Assembly: GCA_947625005.1 (NCBI GenBank) | Contig: CANQNA010000072.1 | Coordinates: forward strand, 1-6,795 | Reading direction: 5' to 3' | Source of the DNA: an uncultured Bacilli bacterium | Lineage (GTDB): Bacteria > Bacillota_I > Bacilli_A > RF39 > UBA660 | Length of the DNA stretch: 6,795 nucleotides | In this document: piece by piece, positions 1-6,516 of the stretch | Numbering within the stretch: position 1 is the stretch's first letter | Layout of the letters: each line of letters opens with the position of its first letter | Made by a program: the position numbers and the translations under genes | The notes under the pieces: model-generated | Told to the model about the DNA's origin: nothing | Databases searched by the model: none | The model's input: only the letters and a program-made list of their open reading frames with translations

Positions 1-1
1 T

Positions 2-265
2 ACAAGCATCACTATTGTTTACTAACTCATGTTCTTCATCTATAAGACATACATAAGCAGTTTTATGGGAAATTCTTGCCCAGACTTCCCATTGTTTGTC
101 ATGTCCATGCATCTTGATGGAAGTCCAAGGTGCTACGTATAGGTATTGTATTTCATCAATACCTTCAAGTGTGCGTTTTTTTACTATAGGTCTTACCAAC
201 CGAGATGAATTTGCTCCAGCTGTTTCAGCAATAAGATCTTCTGGAAGTCTTGTTGTTTTAATCAT
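2..265 (-). CDS. Small cupin-like protein, N-terminal part (cut by left window edge)
   Basis: The complementary strand reads 88 codons from ATG at 265 to the left edge without a stop, so the C-terminus is missing. The start is supported by a perfect AGGAGG (273-278) 7 bases upstream and by a promoter at 311-339. Visible motifs are H53-G-H55-x4-E60, which fits cupin motif 1 (HxH-x3,4-E), and H79-x3-N83, which fits the end of cupin motif 2. The P-x-G of motif 2 is not seen, so the cupin call is tentative. If it is a cupin, the His/Glu set would bind a metal, but no substrate can be named. There is no signal peptide or membrane segment, so it is probably cytoplasmic. Base composition (about 37% GC) is clearly higher than in the genes to the right, so it probably belongs to the resident genome or to a different acquisition. 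It is transcribed away from the restriction-like operon. Confidence 0.78.
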   Translation of the reverse strand, partial: MIKTTRLPEDLIAETAGANSSRLVRPIVKKRTLEGIDEIQYLYVAPWTSIKMHGHDKQWEVWARISHKTAYVCLIDEEHELVNNSDAC

Positions 266-272
266 AATAATA

Positions 273-278
273 CCTCCT
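273..278 (-). promoter_or_regulatory. Ribosome binding site of the left cupin-like gene
   Basis: On the minus strand this reads AGGAGG, a perfect Shine-Dalgarno core, 7 bases before the ATG at 265. It shows that the coding strand here is minus, and that the plus-strand reading frame over 96-299 is a shadow. Confidence 0.85.
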
Positions 279-310
279 AATGTTTGCAAAATATTTTGAT
301 TTACTAAATA

Positions 311-339
311 ATTATATCATATTTGCATAATTTTAGCAA
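311..339 (-). promoter_or_regulatory. Promoter of the left cupin-like gene, with internal dyad
   Basis: On the minus strand the -35 box is TTGCTA (334-339) and the -10 box is a perfect TATAAT (311-316), separated by 17 bases. The spacer and the edge of the -35 box are covered by an inverted repeat, ATTTGC (321-326) - 9 bases - GCAAAT (336-341). A repressor bound there would block RNA polymerase. A longer inverted pair, TTTGCATAA (322-330) and TTATGCAAA (361-369), shares the left arm. The boxes are seen directly; the operator role is inferred. Confidence 0.7.
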
Positions 340-365
340 ATTTTACATAAAGTTTGTGATTTATG

Positions 366-385
366 CAAAACTTTGATAATACAAA
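366..385. repeat. Left copy of 20-base direct repeat bracketing the three-gene block
   Basis: CAAAACTTTGATAATACAAA occurs here and, without mismatch and in the same orientation, at 6577-6596. The copies lie just outside the first promoter of the block and beyond the last terminator, about 6.2 kb apart. This copy also sits inside a 7-base inverted repeat, GTGATTT (356-362) and AAATCAC (383-389), which the right copy lacks. It could be a footprint of insertion or of recombination between homologous flanks. Confidence 0.75.
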
Positions 386-391
386 TCACTA

Positions 392-420
392 TTGTTTTTT
401 GAATAAATGTATTATATAAT
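392..420 (+). promoter_or_regulatory. Promoter of the DUF262 operon
   Basis: The -35 box is TTGTTT (392-397) and the -10 box is a perfect TATAAT (415-420), with a 17-base spacer. Transcription would start near 427, leaving a short leader of about 36 bases before the GTG start at 463. It diverges from the promoter of the left gene, about 50 bases away, so a regulator bound between them could affect both. Confidence 0.72.
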
Positions 421-446
421 AAGTATGTAAAAAATAGAAACCAAAT

Positions 447-453
447 AAAGGAG
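447..453 (+). promoter_or_regulatory. Ribosome binding site that selects the GTG start of gene 1
   Basis: AAAGGAG lies 9 bases before GTG at 463. The nearby ATG at 461 is in another frame and does not give the DUF262 reading, so GTG is the start that fits both the spacing and the protein homology. Confidence 0.75.
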
Positions 454-462
454 CGAATTGAT

Positions 463-987
463 GTGCAAGAAAATAATAAAAAGATAAAAACTGTATTTGA
501 ACTTTTGGGATATAATTTTATTATAAAGAATTATCAAAGAGGATATAGATGGGGAAAAAAAGAAGTTACTGATTTATTAGATGATTTGAATGATTTTATA
601 AAAAAACATTCTAAAGATGATGTAACTTATTGCTTACAACCATTAATAGTTAAAAAATTAGAAGAAAATCAATATGAAGTAATAGATGGTCAACAGAGAT
701 TAACTACATTACACATTCTATTAGATTTAGTTTATAGATCTGCAAAAGAAAGAAACTTTAATATTGAATATGAAAGTAGAGATGGTAGTGAAGCCTTTTT
801 AAATACATTATGTATAGATAGAAATATTTCTGAAAATGATAAAAAAGTAATTGAAGAAAATAAAAATAATATAGATTTTTACTTTATGACAGAAGCGAAG
901 AAAATAATTGAAAAATGGTTTAAAAATAAAGAATGTGAAGAAAATTCGGACAGAATGCCATCTTTTGAAATGCTTTTAACTCGGTGA
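463..987 (+). CDS. DUF262 domain, N-terminal fragment of gene 1 (before the frameshift)
   Basis: This 174-codon frame starts at GTG behind a good ribosome binding site. Residues 24-30 read YQRGYRW, followed by LLDDL near 38-42, and residues 75-83 read DGQQRLTTL. These are the hallmark motifs of the N-terminal DUF262 domain, whose fold has been related to ParB/Srx-type nucleotide-binding proteins and which serves in GmrS-like enzymes for NTP-dependent sensing. The frame ends at TGA 985-987, in the middle of the domain, right after residues SFEMLLTR. The rest of the domain continues one frame over. As a separate product this piece would lack half of DUF262 and the whole nuclease domain, and is unlikely to work alone. 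Confidence 0.85.
   Translation: MQENNKKIKTVFELLGYNFIIKNYQRGYRWGKKEVTDLLDDLNDFIKKHSKDDVTYCLQPLIVKKLEENQYEVIDGQQRLTTLHILLDLVYRSAKERNFNIEYESRDGSEAFLNTLCIDRNISENDKKVIEENKNNIDFYFMTEAKKIIEKWFKNKECEENSDRMPSFEMLLTR
980..987 (+). other. Frameshift site in gene 1
   Basis: Frame 1 is closed by TGA at 985-987 and frame 2 by TAA at 977-979, so the change of frame must fall between 980 and 987. Removing any one base of CGGT (982-985) restores a continuous protein (for example T-R-E-N or T-G-E-N at the join). Reading UGA as tryptophan would not help, because TAG follows two codons later (991-993). No slippery sequence for a +1 shift is evident: the P-site codon CGG would have to re-pair on GGU. Confidence 0.8.
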
Positions 988-1045
988 AAATAGTAACAAA
1001 CTTCGATTTATATGGTATGAAATAGATGAAAATACTAATGAGGAA

Positions 1046-2458
1046 ATGTCAGAAAATATTTTCTCAAAGATTAATGTTGGAAAAATAGATTTGACTGATT
1101 CAGAACTTATAAAAGCTAGTTTATTATTTAATGTAAAAGAAGATGAAAATTCACAAATAAATAATTTAACTGAACAAAGAAAAAGAGAAATTACTCATAT
1201 TAGACAAGTTGAAATATCAAATGAATGGGATAAAATAGAACAAGATTTGCAAAATGATAAATTTTGGAAATTTATTACAAATGAACAGCAATTAGAAAGA
1301 ATTAATAGAATAGAATATATATTTGATTATATAGCTAAAAGAAACTATAATTCACCGGATTTTTATACTTTTAATACAATTAAAGATAAAATTGAAAGCT
1401 TAAAAAATGATAAAAACGATGTAAAAGAAGAATTATGGAGTAAAGAGGTTAAAAAAGTTTATAGACTATTAAAAGAATGGTATGAAGATACTGAATTATA
1501 TAATCTAATAGGTTTCTTAAATTTTTGTAATATAAAAATAGAAGATATAAATAATAATGATAATAATTTTAAAGAAGATAAAACTGCAACACAATATTTA
1601 TTAGATAAATTTTTAAATAATAGTAATAATGACAGCAATAATGAAATTGATAATAATAGCAATTTTTATATAAATAAAGAAGATTTTAAAGAAAGCGTTA
1701 GAGAAATAGTTCGTAATAAAATAGAAAAAGATTTCAATTTAATTGAACAAGAAGATATAAATATTTCAAATTTAGATGTAGATCAAATTGCTTATGATAA
1801 AAATAGCAAAGGAATAAAAAGGTTATTAATCTTTTTTAATATTTTGACTTTAAATAAATTAAATAAAAAATTTGCTTTCGATGTTAATACATTTGAACAA
1901 TGGGAAATAGAACATATATGGCCACAAAATATAGAAGAAATGAAAAATGATACTATAGAAGAATGGTGTAAAATTGAAGAAAAAACAATTGAAAGCTATA
2001 TAGATGAATTTAAGTCAGATAAGAAAAAAGTTAAAGAGTATAATATTATACTAAATAAATTAAGAAATGTAAATAAAGATAAAAACAAATTTGAAGAAAT
2101 CTCTTCATCTTTATATACAATGCTAGAAAGTGAAAATGGAAAAAAAGGCATTAATACTATTGCTAATCTAGCCTTAATAGATAGAAATACAAATTCAAAA
2201 TTTAGTAATCATTTTTTTGATACAAAAAGATTAATTCTTATACAAATAGAAAAGGGTGAAACTCAAAAGGATAATATAAAAAATGGGCAAATTGAAGAAA
2301 AAATACCATATATTCCAATTTGCACAAGAAATGTATTTTTAAAATTTTATAGTGAGAATCCTAAAAGTTTGCATTTCTGGACAGATGAAGATAGGGTTGC
2401 ATATAAAAAAGAGATAGTAAAAACTATAAAAAATTTTATGAAAATAAAAGAGGTGTAA
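1046..2458 (+). CDS. C-terminal part of gene 1: rest of DUF262 plus DUF1524 HNH nuclease domain
   Basis: The frame is open from 980 and its first ATG is at 1046, 470 codons from the stop. Only a poorly spaced GAGG precedes that ATG, so it is unlikely to be a true start. Early residues (IFSKINVGKIDLTDSELIKA) continue the DUF262 core. Residues 286-294 read WEIEHIWPQ, the E-H-I-x-P motif of DUF1524. Residues 372-390 read IANLALIDRNTNSKFSNHF, the conserved second half of that HNH-like site (N-L, then N-S-K). The C-terminus holds YIPICTRNVFLKFY, also typical of the family. Between the domains, residues about 168-205 form an Asn-rich linker encoded by AAT/AAC-type triplet runs. Its predicted role is metal-dependent DNA cutting. 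Its last codons overlap the ribosome binding site of gene 2, so the two are probably translationally coupled. Confidence 0.85.
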   Translation: MSENIFSKINVGKIDLTDSELIKASLLFNVKEDENSQINNLTEQRKREITHIRQVEISNEWDKIEQDLQNDKFWKFITNEQQLERINRIEYIFDYIAKRNYNSPDFYTFNTIKDKIESLKNDKNDVKEELWSKEVKKVYRLLKEWYEDTELYNLIGFLNFCNIKIEDINNNDNNFKEDKTATQYLLDKFLNNSNNDSNNEIDNNSNFYINKEDFKESVREIVRNKIEKDFNLIEQEDINISNLDVDQIAYDKNSKGIKRLLIFFNILTLNKLNKKFAFDVNTFEQWEIEHIWPQNIEEMKNDTIEEWCKIEEKTIESYIDEFKSDKKKVKEYNIILNKLRNVNKDKNKFEEISSSLYTMLESENGKKGINTIANLALIDRNTNSKFSNHFFDTKRLILIQIEKGETQKDNIKNGQIEEKIPYIPICTRNVFLKFYSENPKSLHFWTDEDRVAYKKEIVKTIKNFMKIKEV

Positions 2459-2461
2459 TAA

Positions 2462-4759
2462 ATGGATGAGGTATATACATTTTGGAAATTAATAAATGAA
2501 TATAAAATCACAGTTCCAATGATTCAAAGAGATTATGTTCAAGGAAAAAATATATCAAAAATAAATGAAATTAGAGAAAATTTTTTGGCTGACTTAATGG
2601 ATTCTTTGAAAAAACAAAAGAAATTAGATCTTAATTTTATATATGGAAGTACGAATGAAGAAAAAAATTTAACCTTATTAGATGGTCAACAAAGAATTAC
2701 AACATTATATTTATTGCATTGGTATTTTGCAAAAAAAGAAAAAATTATAAATGAAGATATTACTAATGAAAATAGTAAGTATATAAAAGATATTTTAAAA
2801 AAGTTTTCTTATCAAAATCGAACTACATCAGAAGAATTCTGTCAAGCATTAGTGGAAGGAAACTTAGAAATAGATGATAAGAAAAATGTAAGTACACAAA
2901 TTATGGAAAAAACATGGTTCTTTAATGACTGGAAAAGTGATCCAACAATAAAAAATATGTTAAATATGTTAGATGAAATACATAAAAAATTTAAAGAAAT
3001 AAAAAATGGATTTAAACTTTTAACGGAAAATGATTATATTTATTTTTCATTTATAGAATTAAAAAAATATAAATTAACTGATGAACTTTATATAAAAATG
3101 AATTCAAGAGGCAAAAAATTAACTAATTTTGAAATTTTCAAAGCAAAATTTAGTGAATTAATAAAAAACAATTCTGAAATGAGTGAAAAAGAAAAAAAAG
3201 AACTTCTAGAAGTATTTAATATTAATATAGAAAAGAATTGGATTGATTTATTTTGGGAATATAGAAATTCAGAAGATAAAGTAGTTGATAATTACATTAT
3301 GAGATATATATACTTTATAACAGAAATGTTATATGCAATCGATGAAAAAATAGATAAAGGACCTAAAGAAAATAGAATGAGTTCTCCTTTTGAATATGAA
3401 AATGAACTTATTTTAAATTCAAAATTATTAGAAGAAACATATAAAAATAAAGAAAATATAAAGAAAATGATTGATATATTAAATATTTGGAAATGCAAAA
3501 AAGATATTGATATTGACATAAACAATACTTTTTCTAATACATATGAAAAAGGAAAAATAGCGTTATTAGATGAAAATTATAATCTTTTTGAAAAATGCAT
3601 CTATAATAAAAAAATGGATTGGTTTAGTAAAAATTTATTATTTGCTTTTATAATTCTAAAATTAGAAAATACAAAAATAACCGAAAGTGAAAAAGACTTA
3701 ATTAGAGTATATAGAAATTTATTGTGGAATCAAAGAAGATTTGATCTTCTAAAAGAGACATATGCTGGAGAGTTAAGATTTGGAGAAATACGATTAAGAG
3801 ATTATTCTATTTTTGAAAGTATAAAGAACAGTAAAGAAATTTATAATGAAATAGAAAATTTTCTAAAAAAATTTAATGAAAAAGCAACAATGGAAGAAGT
3901 TAAGAAAGCAAAAATATTGAGAGAAAAACCAGAATTAAAAGAATATATACATGAATGTGAAGATACTGAAATAACTAGAGGTAATTTAATAAACATTTTA
4001 CCACTATTTGAAAAATATGATAAAAAAGAAATTGTTAAATTTATAAAAATGTTAGAACATAACAATGAAGATAAAACAATGTATTCCTTATTTTATAGAG
4101 CATTACTGATTTTTAGTGGTGATTATGGTATTTTTGTTGGAGGATCAAAATATAGATATTTTTATGGAAATAGTAACGAAATTTATGCAATTTTAACATA
4201 TTCAGAAAAAGAAAATGGACATTTACAACATTCAGTAGATGTAATTCAAAAGGGAATAGAACAAATTTTCATTAGATTAAAAAATATAGATGATAATGAT
4301 TTTGTATCAAAATTAAAACAAATAATTAATGATAATTACAATACTTTAGATAAAAATAGTTGGATTTATTATTTAGCTAAATATGAGCAAATTTGGCAAG
4401 ATGAAAATTATTATACATTTTCTTTTGGTAATCAGGATAAAAATTCTTTGACTGCTGTTAATCATTATCAAGCTCGTGCAGCAAATAGTAAATTTATAAA
4501 TATATTTTATAAAATAATCAAAAATCTGTTGCCCAATGATGTAATGTGTAATTATGTTTCAGATGAGGATGACAATTTCATAACTTTAAAGAATAAAGAA
4601 ATAAAAATAAAAATTGAAGAATCAGGTTTTAAAATTATTACTAATAAAAACAAAAACATTAGTATTAACAATATAGAATTTAATAATAAACTATTTAATG
4701 AAAATGATGATTATATTGAACGATTTGTAAAGCTTGTAAATAAAATTAAAATATTATAA
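2462..4759 (+). CDS. DUF262 domain protein, long second type without visible nuclease motif
   Basis: This 765-residue protein begins at ATG 2462, 6 bases after GAGGTG (2450-2455) and 3 bases after the stop of gene 1, so it is co-transcribed and probably coupled. The N-terminal DUF262 domain is clear: VPMIQRDYVQG (18-28), FIYGS (59-63), LLDGQQRITTL (72-82) and ELYIKMNSRGK (from about 208). The long C-terminal half is helical and charged. It has landmarks I associate with this DUF262 subgroup: H497 followed by RGNLINIL, GDY at 553-555, and SWIYYLAKYEQIW from 633. I see no H-N-H, PD-(D/E)xK or other nuclease motif. The likely role is an NTP-dependent sensor or regulatory subunit working with the DUF262-DUF1524 protein. 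It could also be a nuclease with an unrecognised C-terminal domain. There is no signal peptide or membrane segment. The domain call is firm and the role is inferred. Confidence 0.88.
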   Translation: MDEVYTFWKLINEYKITVPMIQRDYVQGKNISKINEIRENFLADLMDSLKKQKKLDLNFIYGSTNEEKNLTLLDGQQRITTLYLLHWYFAKKEKIINEDITNENSKYIKDILKKFSYQNRTTSEEFCQALVEGNLEIDDKKNVSTQIMEKTWFFNDWKSDPTIKNMLNMLDEIHKKFKEIKNGFKLLTENDYIYFSFIELKKYKLTDELYIKMNSRGKKLTNFEIFKAKFSELIKNNSEMSEKEKKELLEVFNINIEKNWIDLFWEYRNSEDKVVDNYIMRYIYFITEMLYAIDEKIDKGPKENRMSSPFEYENELILNSKLLEETYKNKENIKKMIDILNIWKCKKDIDIDINNTFSNTYEKGKIALLDENYNLFEKCIYNKKMDWFSKNLLFAFIILKLENTKITESEKDLIRVYRNLLWNQRRFDLLKETYAGELRFGEIRLRDYSIFESIKNSKEIYNEIENFLKKFNEKATMEEVKKAKILREKPELKEYIHECEDTEITRGNLINILPLFEKYDKKEIVKFIKMLEHNNEDKTMYSLFYRALLIFSGDYGIFVGGSKYRYFYGNSNEIYAILTYSEKENGHLQHSVDVIQKGIEQIFIRLKNIDDNDFVSKLKQIINDNYNTLDKNSWIYYLAKYEQIWQDENYYTFSFGNQDKNSLTAVNHYQARAANSKFINIFYKIIKNLLPNDVMCNYVSDEDDNFITLKNKEIKIKIEESGFKIITNKNKNISINNIEFNNKLFNENDDYIERFVKLVNKIKIL

Positions 4760-4785
4760 TACAACCTAGTATATAGGTTAAATTT
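4756..4785. repeat. Imperfect repeat at the end of gene 2, matching one beyond gene 3
   Basis: ATAATACAA-CC-TAG-TATATAGGT-T-AAATTT here aligns with ATAATACAAACCAATATATAGGTAAATTT at 6587-6615, in the same orientation and with only small gaps and one or two substitutions. The repeat overlaps the stop codon of gene 2, and the second copy lies beyond the gene 3 terminator, so the pair brackets gene 3. The right copy is fused to the right copy of the 20-base repeat. Confidence 0.55.
4763..4779 (+). terminator. Weak hairpin after gene 2
   Basis: AACCTA (4763-4768), loop GTATA, TAGGTT (4774-4779) gives a perfect 6-base-pair stem directly after the stop codon. It is followed by an A/T-rich run with several Ts but no solid T tract. 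It may terminate the operon partly, or be only part of the repeat described at 4756-4785. Confidence 0.35.
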
Positions 4786-4912
4786 TATTTAATAATGCAA
4801 TTGTTGAAATGACTTGTGTTTTGTGATTCATATAATCCAAAAGATTTAAAAGGTTATGAAAAAAGAATTTTCAAAAGAGTAAGAACTTAAATAAAAAATA
4901 AAAACTGTTTCA

Positions 4913-4941
4913 TTGAAATTATGGTGATTTTATGATATAAT
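4913..4941 (+). promoter_or_regulatory. Strong promoter of the HEPN gene (extended -10)
   Basis: The -35 box TTGAAA (4913-4918), a 17-base spacer and a perfect TATAAT (4936-4941) preceded by TGA (4933-4935) form an extended -10 promoter. Transcription would start near 4948 and give a leader of about 72 bases. Gene 3 can therefore be expressed independently of the DUF262 operon. Confidence 0.8.
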
Positions 4942-5005
4942 TCTTGATGAAAATAAAGGATTAAAAATATCACACTAAAACTAAATAATTATTAAATATT
5001 AGAGT

Positions 5006-5010
5006 AGAGG
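5006..5010 (+). promoter_or_regulatory. Ribosome binding site that decides the start of gene 3
   Basis: AGAGG ends directly against the ATG at 5011, which is too close to act on it. It is 9 bases from the in-frame ATG at 5020, which is therefore the preferred start. The difference is only three residues (M-K-Q). Confidence 0.65.
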
Positions 5011-5019
5011 ATGAAACAA

Positions 5020-6495
5020 ATGAGTAATAATACAATAGCTATTGATGATTTCTTAAAAGAATGCACAGAATATAACAAAATGATTTCAGAAGATGAAAAA
5101 TATGAAAAAGCTATAAACTTAATTAAACATATTCCAAACAAAGAGTATGTTCAAGATAAGTATAAGATTTTTTATTATGGAAATATAAGTTCTCTTTATT
5201 ATTATGTTGCTAATATAAAATGCAAAAAATATAGCTTATCAGATGGAAAACATTTTATTGCGGATAATATTTTAGATGATAAAAATAGTGAGCATCTAAA
5301 TGAAATTATTAACGATGAGATAAATGCATTTGAATATGGTAAAATTGGCGTAAATATAGAGCTTCTCTCAAACACACTAGAAATAATGAGTAGAGAATCT
5401 AGAATGGACAAAAATGAAATAGCTAAAATGATTATGCAACAATATGAAGAAAATAAAAAAAACTTTCGCATAATATCACAAGAGTTAACTATATTATATT
5501 ATATTGTTAATGATGAGAATAAATTCATATTTTACGGCGATTATGCCGTAGAATATGAATCACTTAATGCAATAAATCTATTTCTTAAGTATTATTGTGA
5601 TAAAATGGATTTTGACAATGCAAATTATTATTTTGAGAAAATGCATACTTATCCTATTTCAGGCTTTTATGGTAGTGTAGAAAATAATCTTGCTCTAAAA
5701 ATGGCTGGTCATAAAATCTATTGGGATTTCTTTTATAATTTAGGAAACTATGAAGATTCAAAAAAAATAGCAGAAATATATAAAGACTTTGTTTTAAAGA
5801 ATCGATTAGATTATGAAATTCTTTTATATGTTGAAAATCACATAAAAGATTGTGAACTAAAAATTCAAGAGTTAAATAATTATATATATAAAGAAGATGA
5901 GTTATTTAAGTATTTTGACAAAGATGTTGTTAATTTAATGAGCAATGAAAATAAGATATATATATTAACATCATTAAATATTTATGATTATATGAAATCA
6001 AAAGAAAACGAAATTACAATGGACTTTAGCGCTACTCTTATGCCAATTTTGAAAGCTGTTGAAAACATAATATTTGATATAGTTGGCGTGAATTATCATG
6101 AATTTATATTAAGAAAAAAAGAAATTGATATAAATATGGTTAAACCATTTATAAACACAAATTATAATACTATTAGAAAAAGAATTCCTAGATTAGAACT
6201 AGGATCAGCATTACAGTTAATAGGATCTAAATGGGAAGAAAAGATAATTCCTAATAAGTATTTTGAAGAATTTTGCGATAAAAATAATATTATTGATTCT
6301 AAAAATCTTATAATAAAGATATATAAGTATTTAGATAAATTAAAAAATAGGAGAAATTTAGTCGCACATAAAGATAGAATTTTTAAAGAATATGTGGAAG
6401 AATGTTATGACATATTACTAGATAATATAAAATTTATAAATTATCTATATACAAATTTTAAATTTGTATTTGAAAAAGAAGAAGGTAGCAATTAG
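5020..6495 (+). CDS. TPR-like helical protein with C-terminal HEPN ribonuclease-type domain
   Basis: Starting at 5020 the protein has 491 residues; an upstream in-frame ATG at 5011 would give 494 but is badly spaced from the ribosome binding site. Residues 1 to about 330 look all-helical, with TPR-like pairs such as AINLFLKYYCDKMDFDNANY and a following segment ending NYEDSKKIAEIYKDF. Residues about 335-485 resemble a HEPN domain: helix LMPILKAVENIIFDIV, then a last helix pair carrying R445-N-L-V-A-H450, the R-x4-H motif of metal-independent HEPN RNases. HEPN proteins act in toxin-antitoxin, abortive infection and other antiviral systems, where they cut RNA. The helical repeat part would sense or bind a partner. 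No antitoxin, nucleotidyltransferase or kinase gene sits beside it. It has its own promoter and terminator, so its link to the DUF262 pair is by location only. I do not recognise a named family for the full protein. Confidence 0.82.
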   Translation: MSNNTIAIDDFLKECTEYNKMISEDEKYEKAINLIKHIPNKEYVQDKYKIFYYGNISSLYYYVANIKCKKYSLSDGKHFIADNILDDKNSEHLNEIINDEINAFEYGKIGVNIELLSNTLEIMSRESRMDKNEIAKMIMQQYEENKKNFRIISQELTILYYIVNDENKFIFYGDYAVEYESLNAINLFLKYYCDKMDFDNANYYFEKMHTYPISGFYGSVENNLALKMAGHKIYWDFFYNLGNYEDSKKIAEIYKDFVLKNRLDYEILLYVENHIKDCELKIQELNNYIYKEDELFKYFDKDVVNLMSNENKIYILTSLNIYDYMKSKENEITMDFSATLMPILKAVENIIFDIVGVNYHEFILRKKEIDINMVKPFINTNYNTIRKRIPRLELGSALQLIGSKWEEKIIPNKYFEEFCDKNNIIDSKNLIIKIYKYLDKLKNRRNLVAHKDRIFKEYVEECYDILLDNIKFINYLYTNFKFVFEKEEGSN

Positions 6496-6507
6496 GCTAC
6501 CTTCTTT
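6479..6507 (+). terminator. Hairpin terminator overlapping the end of gene 3
   Basis: AAGAAGGTAGC (6479-6489) and GCTACCTTCTT (6496-6506) form a perfect 11-base-pair stem around the 6-base loop AATTAG, whose TAG is the stop codon of gene 3. The right arm ends in TTCTTTC, giving only a short, interrupted T tract. The stem is far more GC-rich than its surroundings, as expected for an intrinsic terminator. Confidence 0.75.
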
Positions 6508-6516
6508 CATCATAAG

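Larger units (their letters stand above)
463..2458 (+). pseudogene. Frameshifted DUF262-DUF1524 restriction-type gene (GmrSD-like), whole locus
   Basis: Two reading frames together make one protein of about 664 residues, a normal size for fused DUF262-DUF1524 proteins. The first frame ends at TGA 985-987. The second frame, closed upstream by TAA 977-979, continues the family pattern directly from GAA at 986 (residues ENSNKLRFIWYEID, typical of the DUF262 core). The shift therefore lies within 980-987 and equals one extra base, or two missing bases. Members of this family (GmrSD, BrxU and SspE are characterised relatives) sense modified or foreign DNA through a DUF262 domain with a DGQQR motif and cut DNA with an HNH-type DUF1524 domain. 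Both domains are otherwise intact, with no other stops, so the lesion is recent, or is a sequencing error. It is followed after 3 bases by a second DUF262 gene. Confidence 0.72.

Noticed and set aside
96..299. Plus-strand open frame of 67 codons
   Set aside because: It is antisense to the minus-strand gene, which has a perfect AGGAGG, a promoter and cupin-like motifs; the plus-strand frame has none of these.
8..397. 13-base match ATCACTATTGTTT at 8-20 and 385-397
   Set aside because: One copy is inside the left coding sequence and the other overlaps the operon promoter; without any flanking similarity I treat it as chance in AT-rich DNA.
973..990. Programmed frameshifting at the gene 1 break
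   Set aside because: A +1 shift is needed, but the CGG codon before UGA cannot re-pair on GGU. The TTTTAAC nearby is not a proper slippery heptamer and would give the wrong (-1) frame.
985..993. UGA read as tryptophan (alternative genetic code)
   Set aside because: TAG follows two codons later in the same frame, and tryptophan is encoded by TGG in the conserved motifs.
1459..1662. Minus-strand open frame rich in Leu and Ser
   Set aside because: It is the shadow of the Asn-rich linker of gene 1, and its hydrophobic look comes from reading AT-rich codons backwards.
3292..4065. Two short minus-strand frames (3292-3525 and 3841-4065) inside gene 2
   Set aside because: They lie wholly within a well-supported DUF262 gene and show no recognisable domain.
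5202..5471. Minus-strand frame of 89 codons with membrane-like Leu/Ile/Ser runs
   Set aside because: It is antisense to gene 3; the apparent membrane segments are the usual artefact of complementing Lys/Glu/Asn-rich coding DNA.
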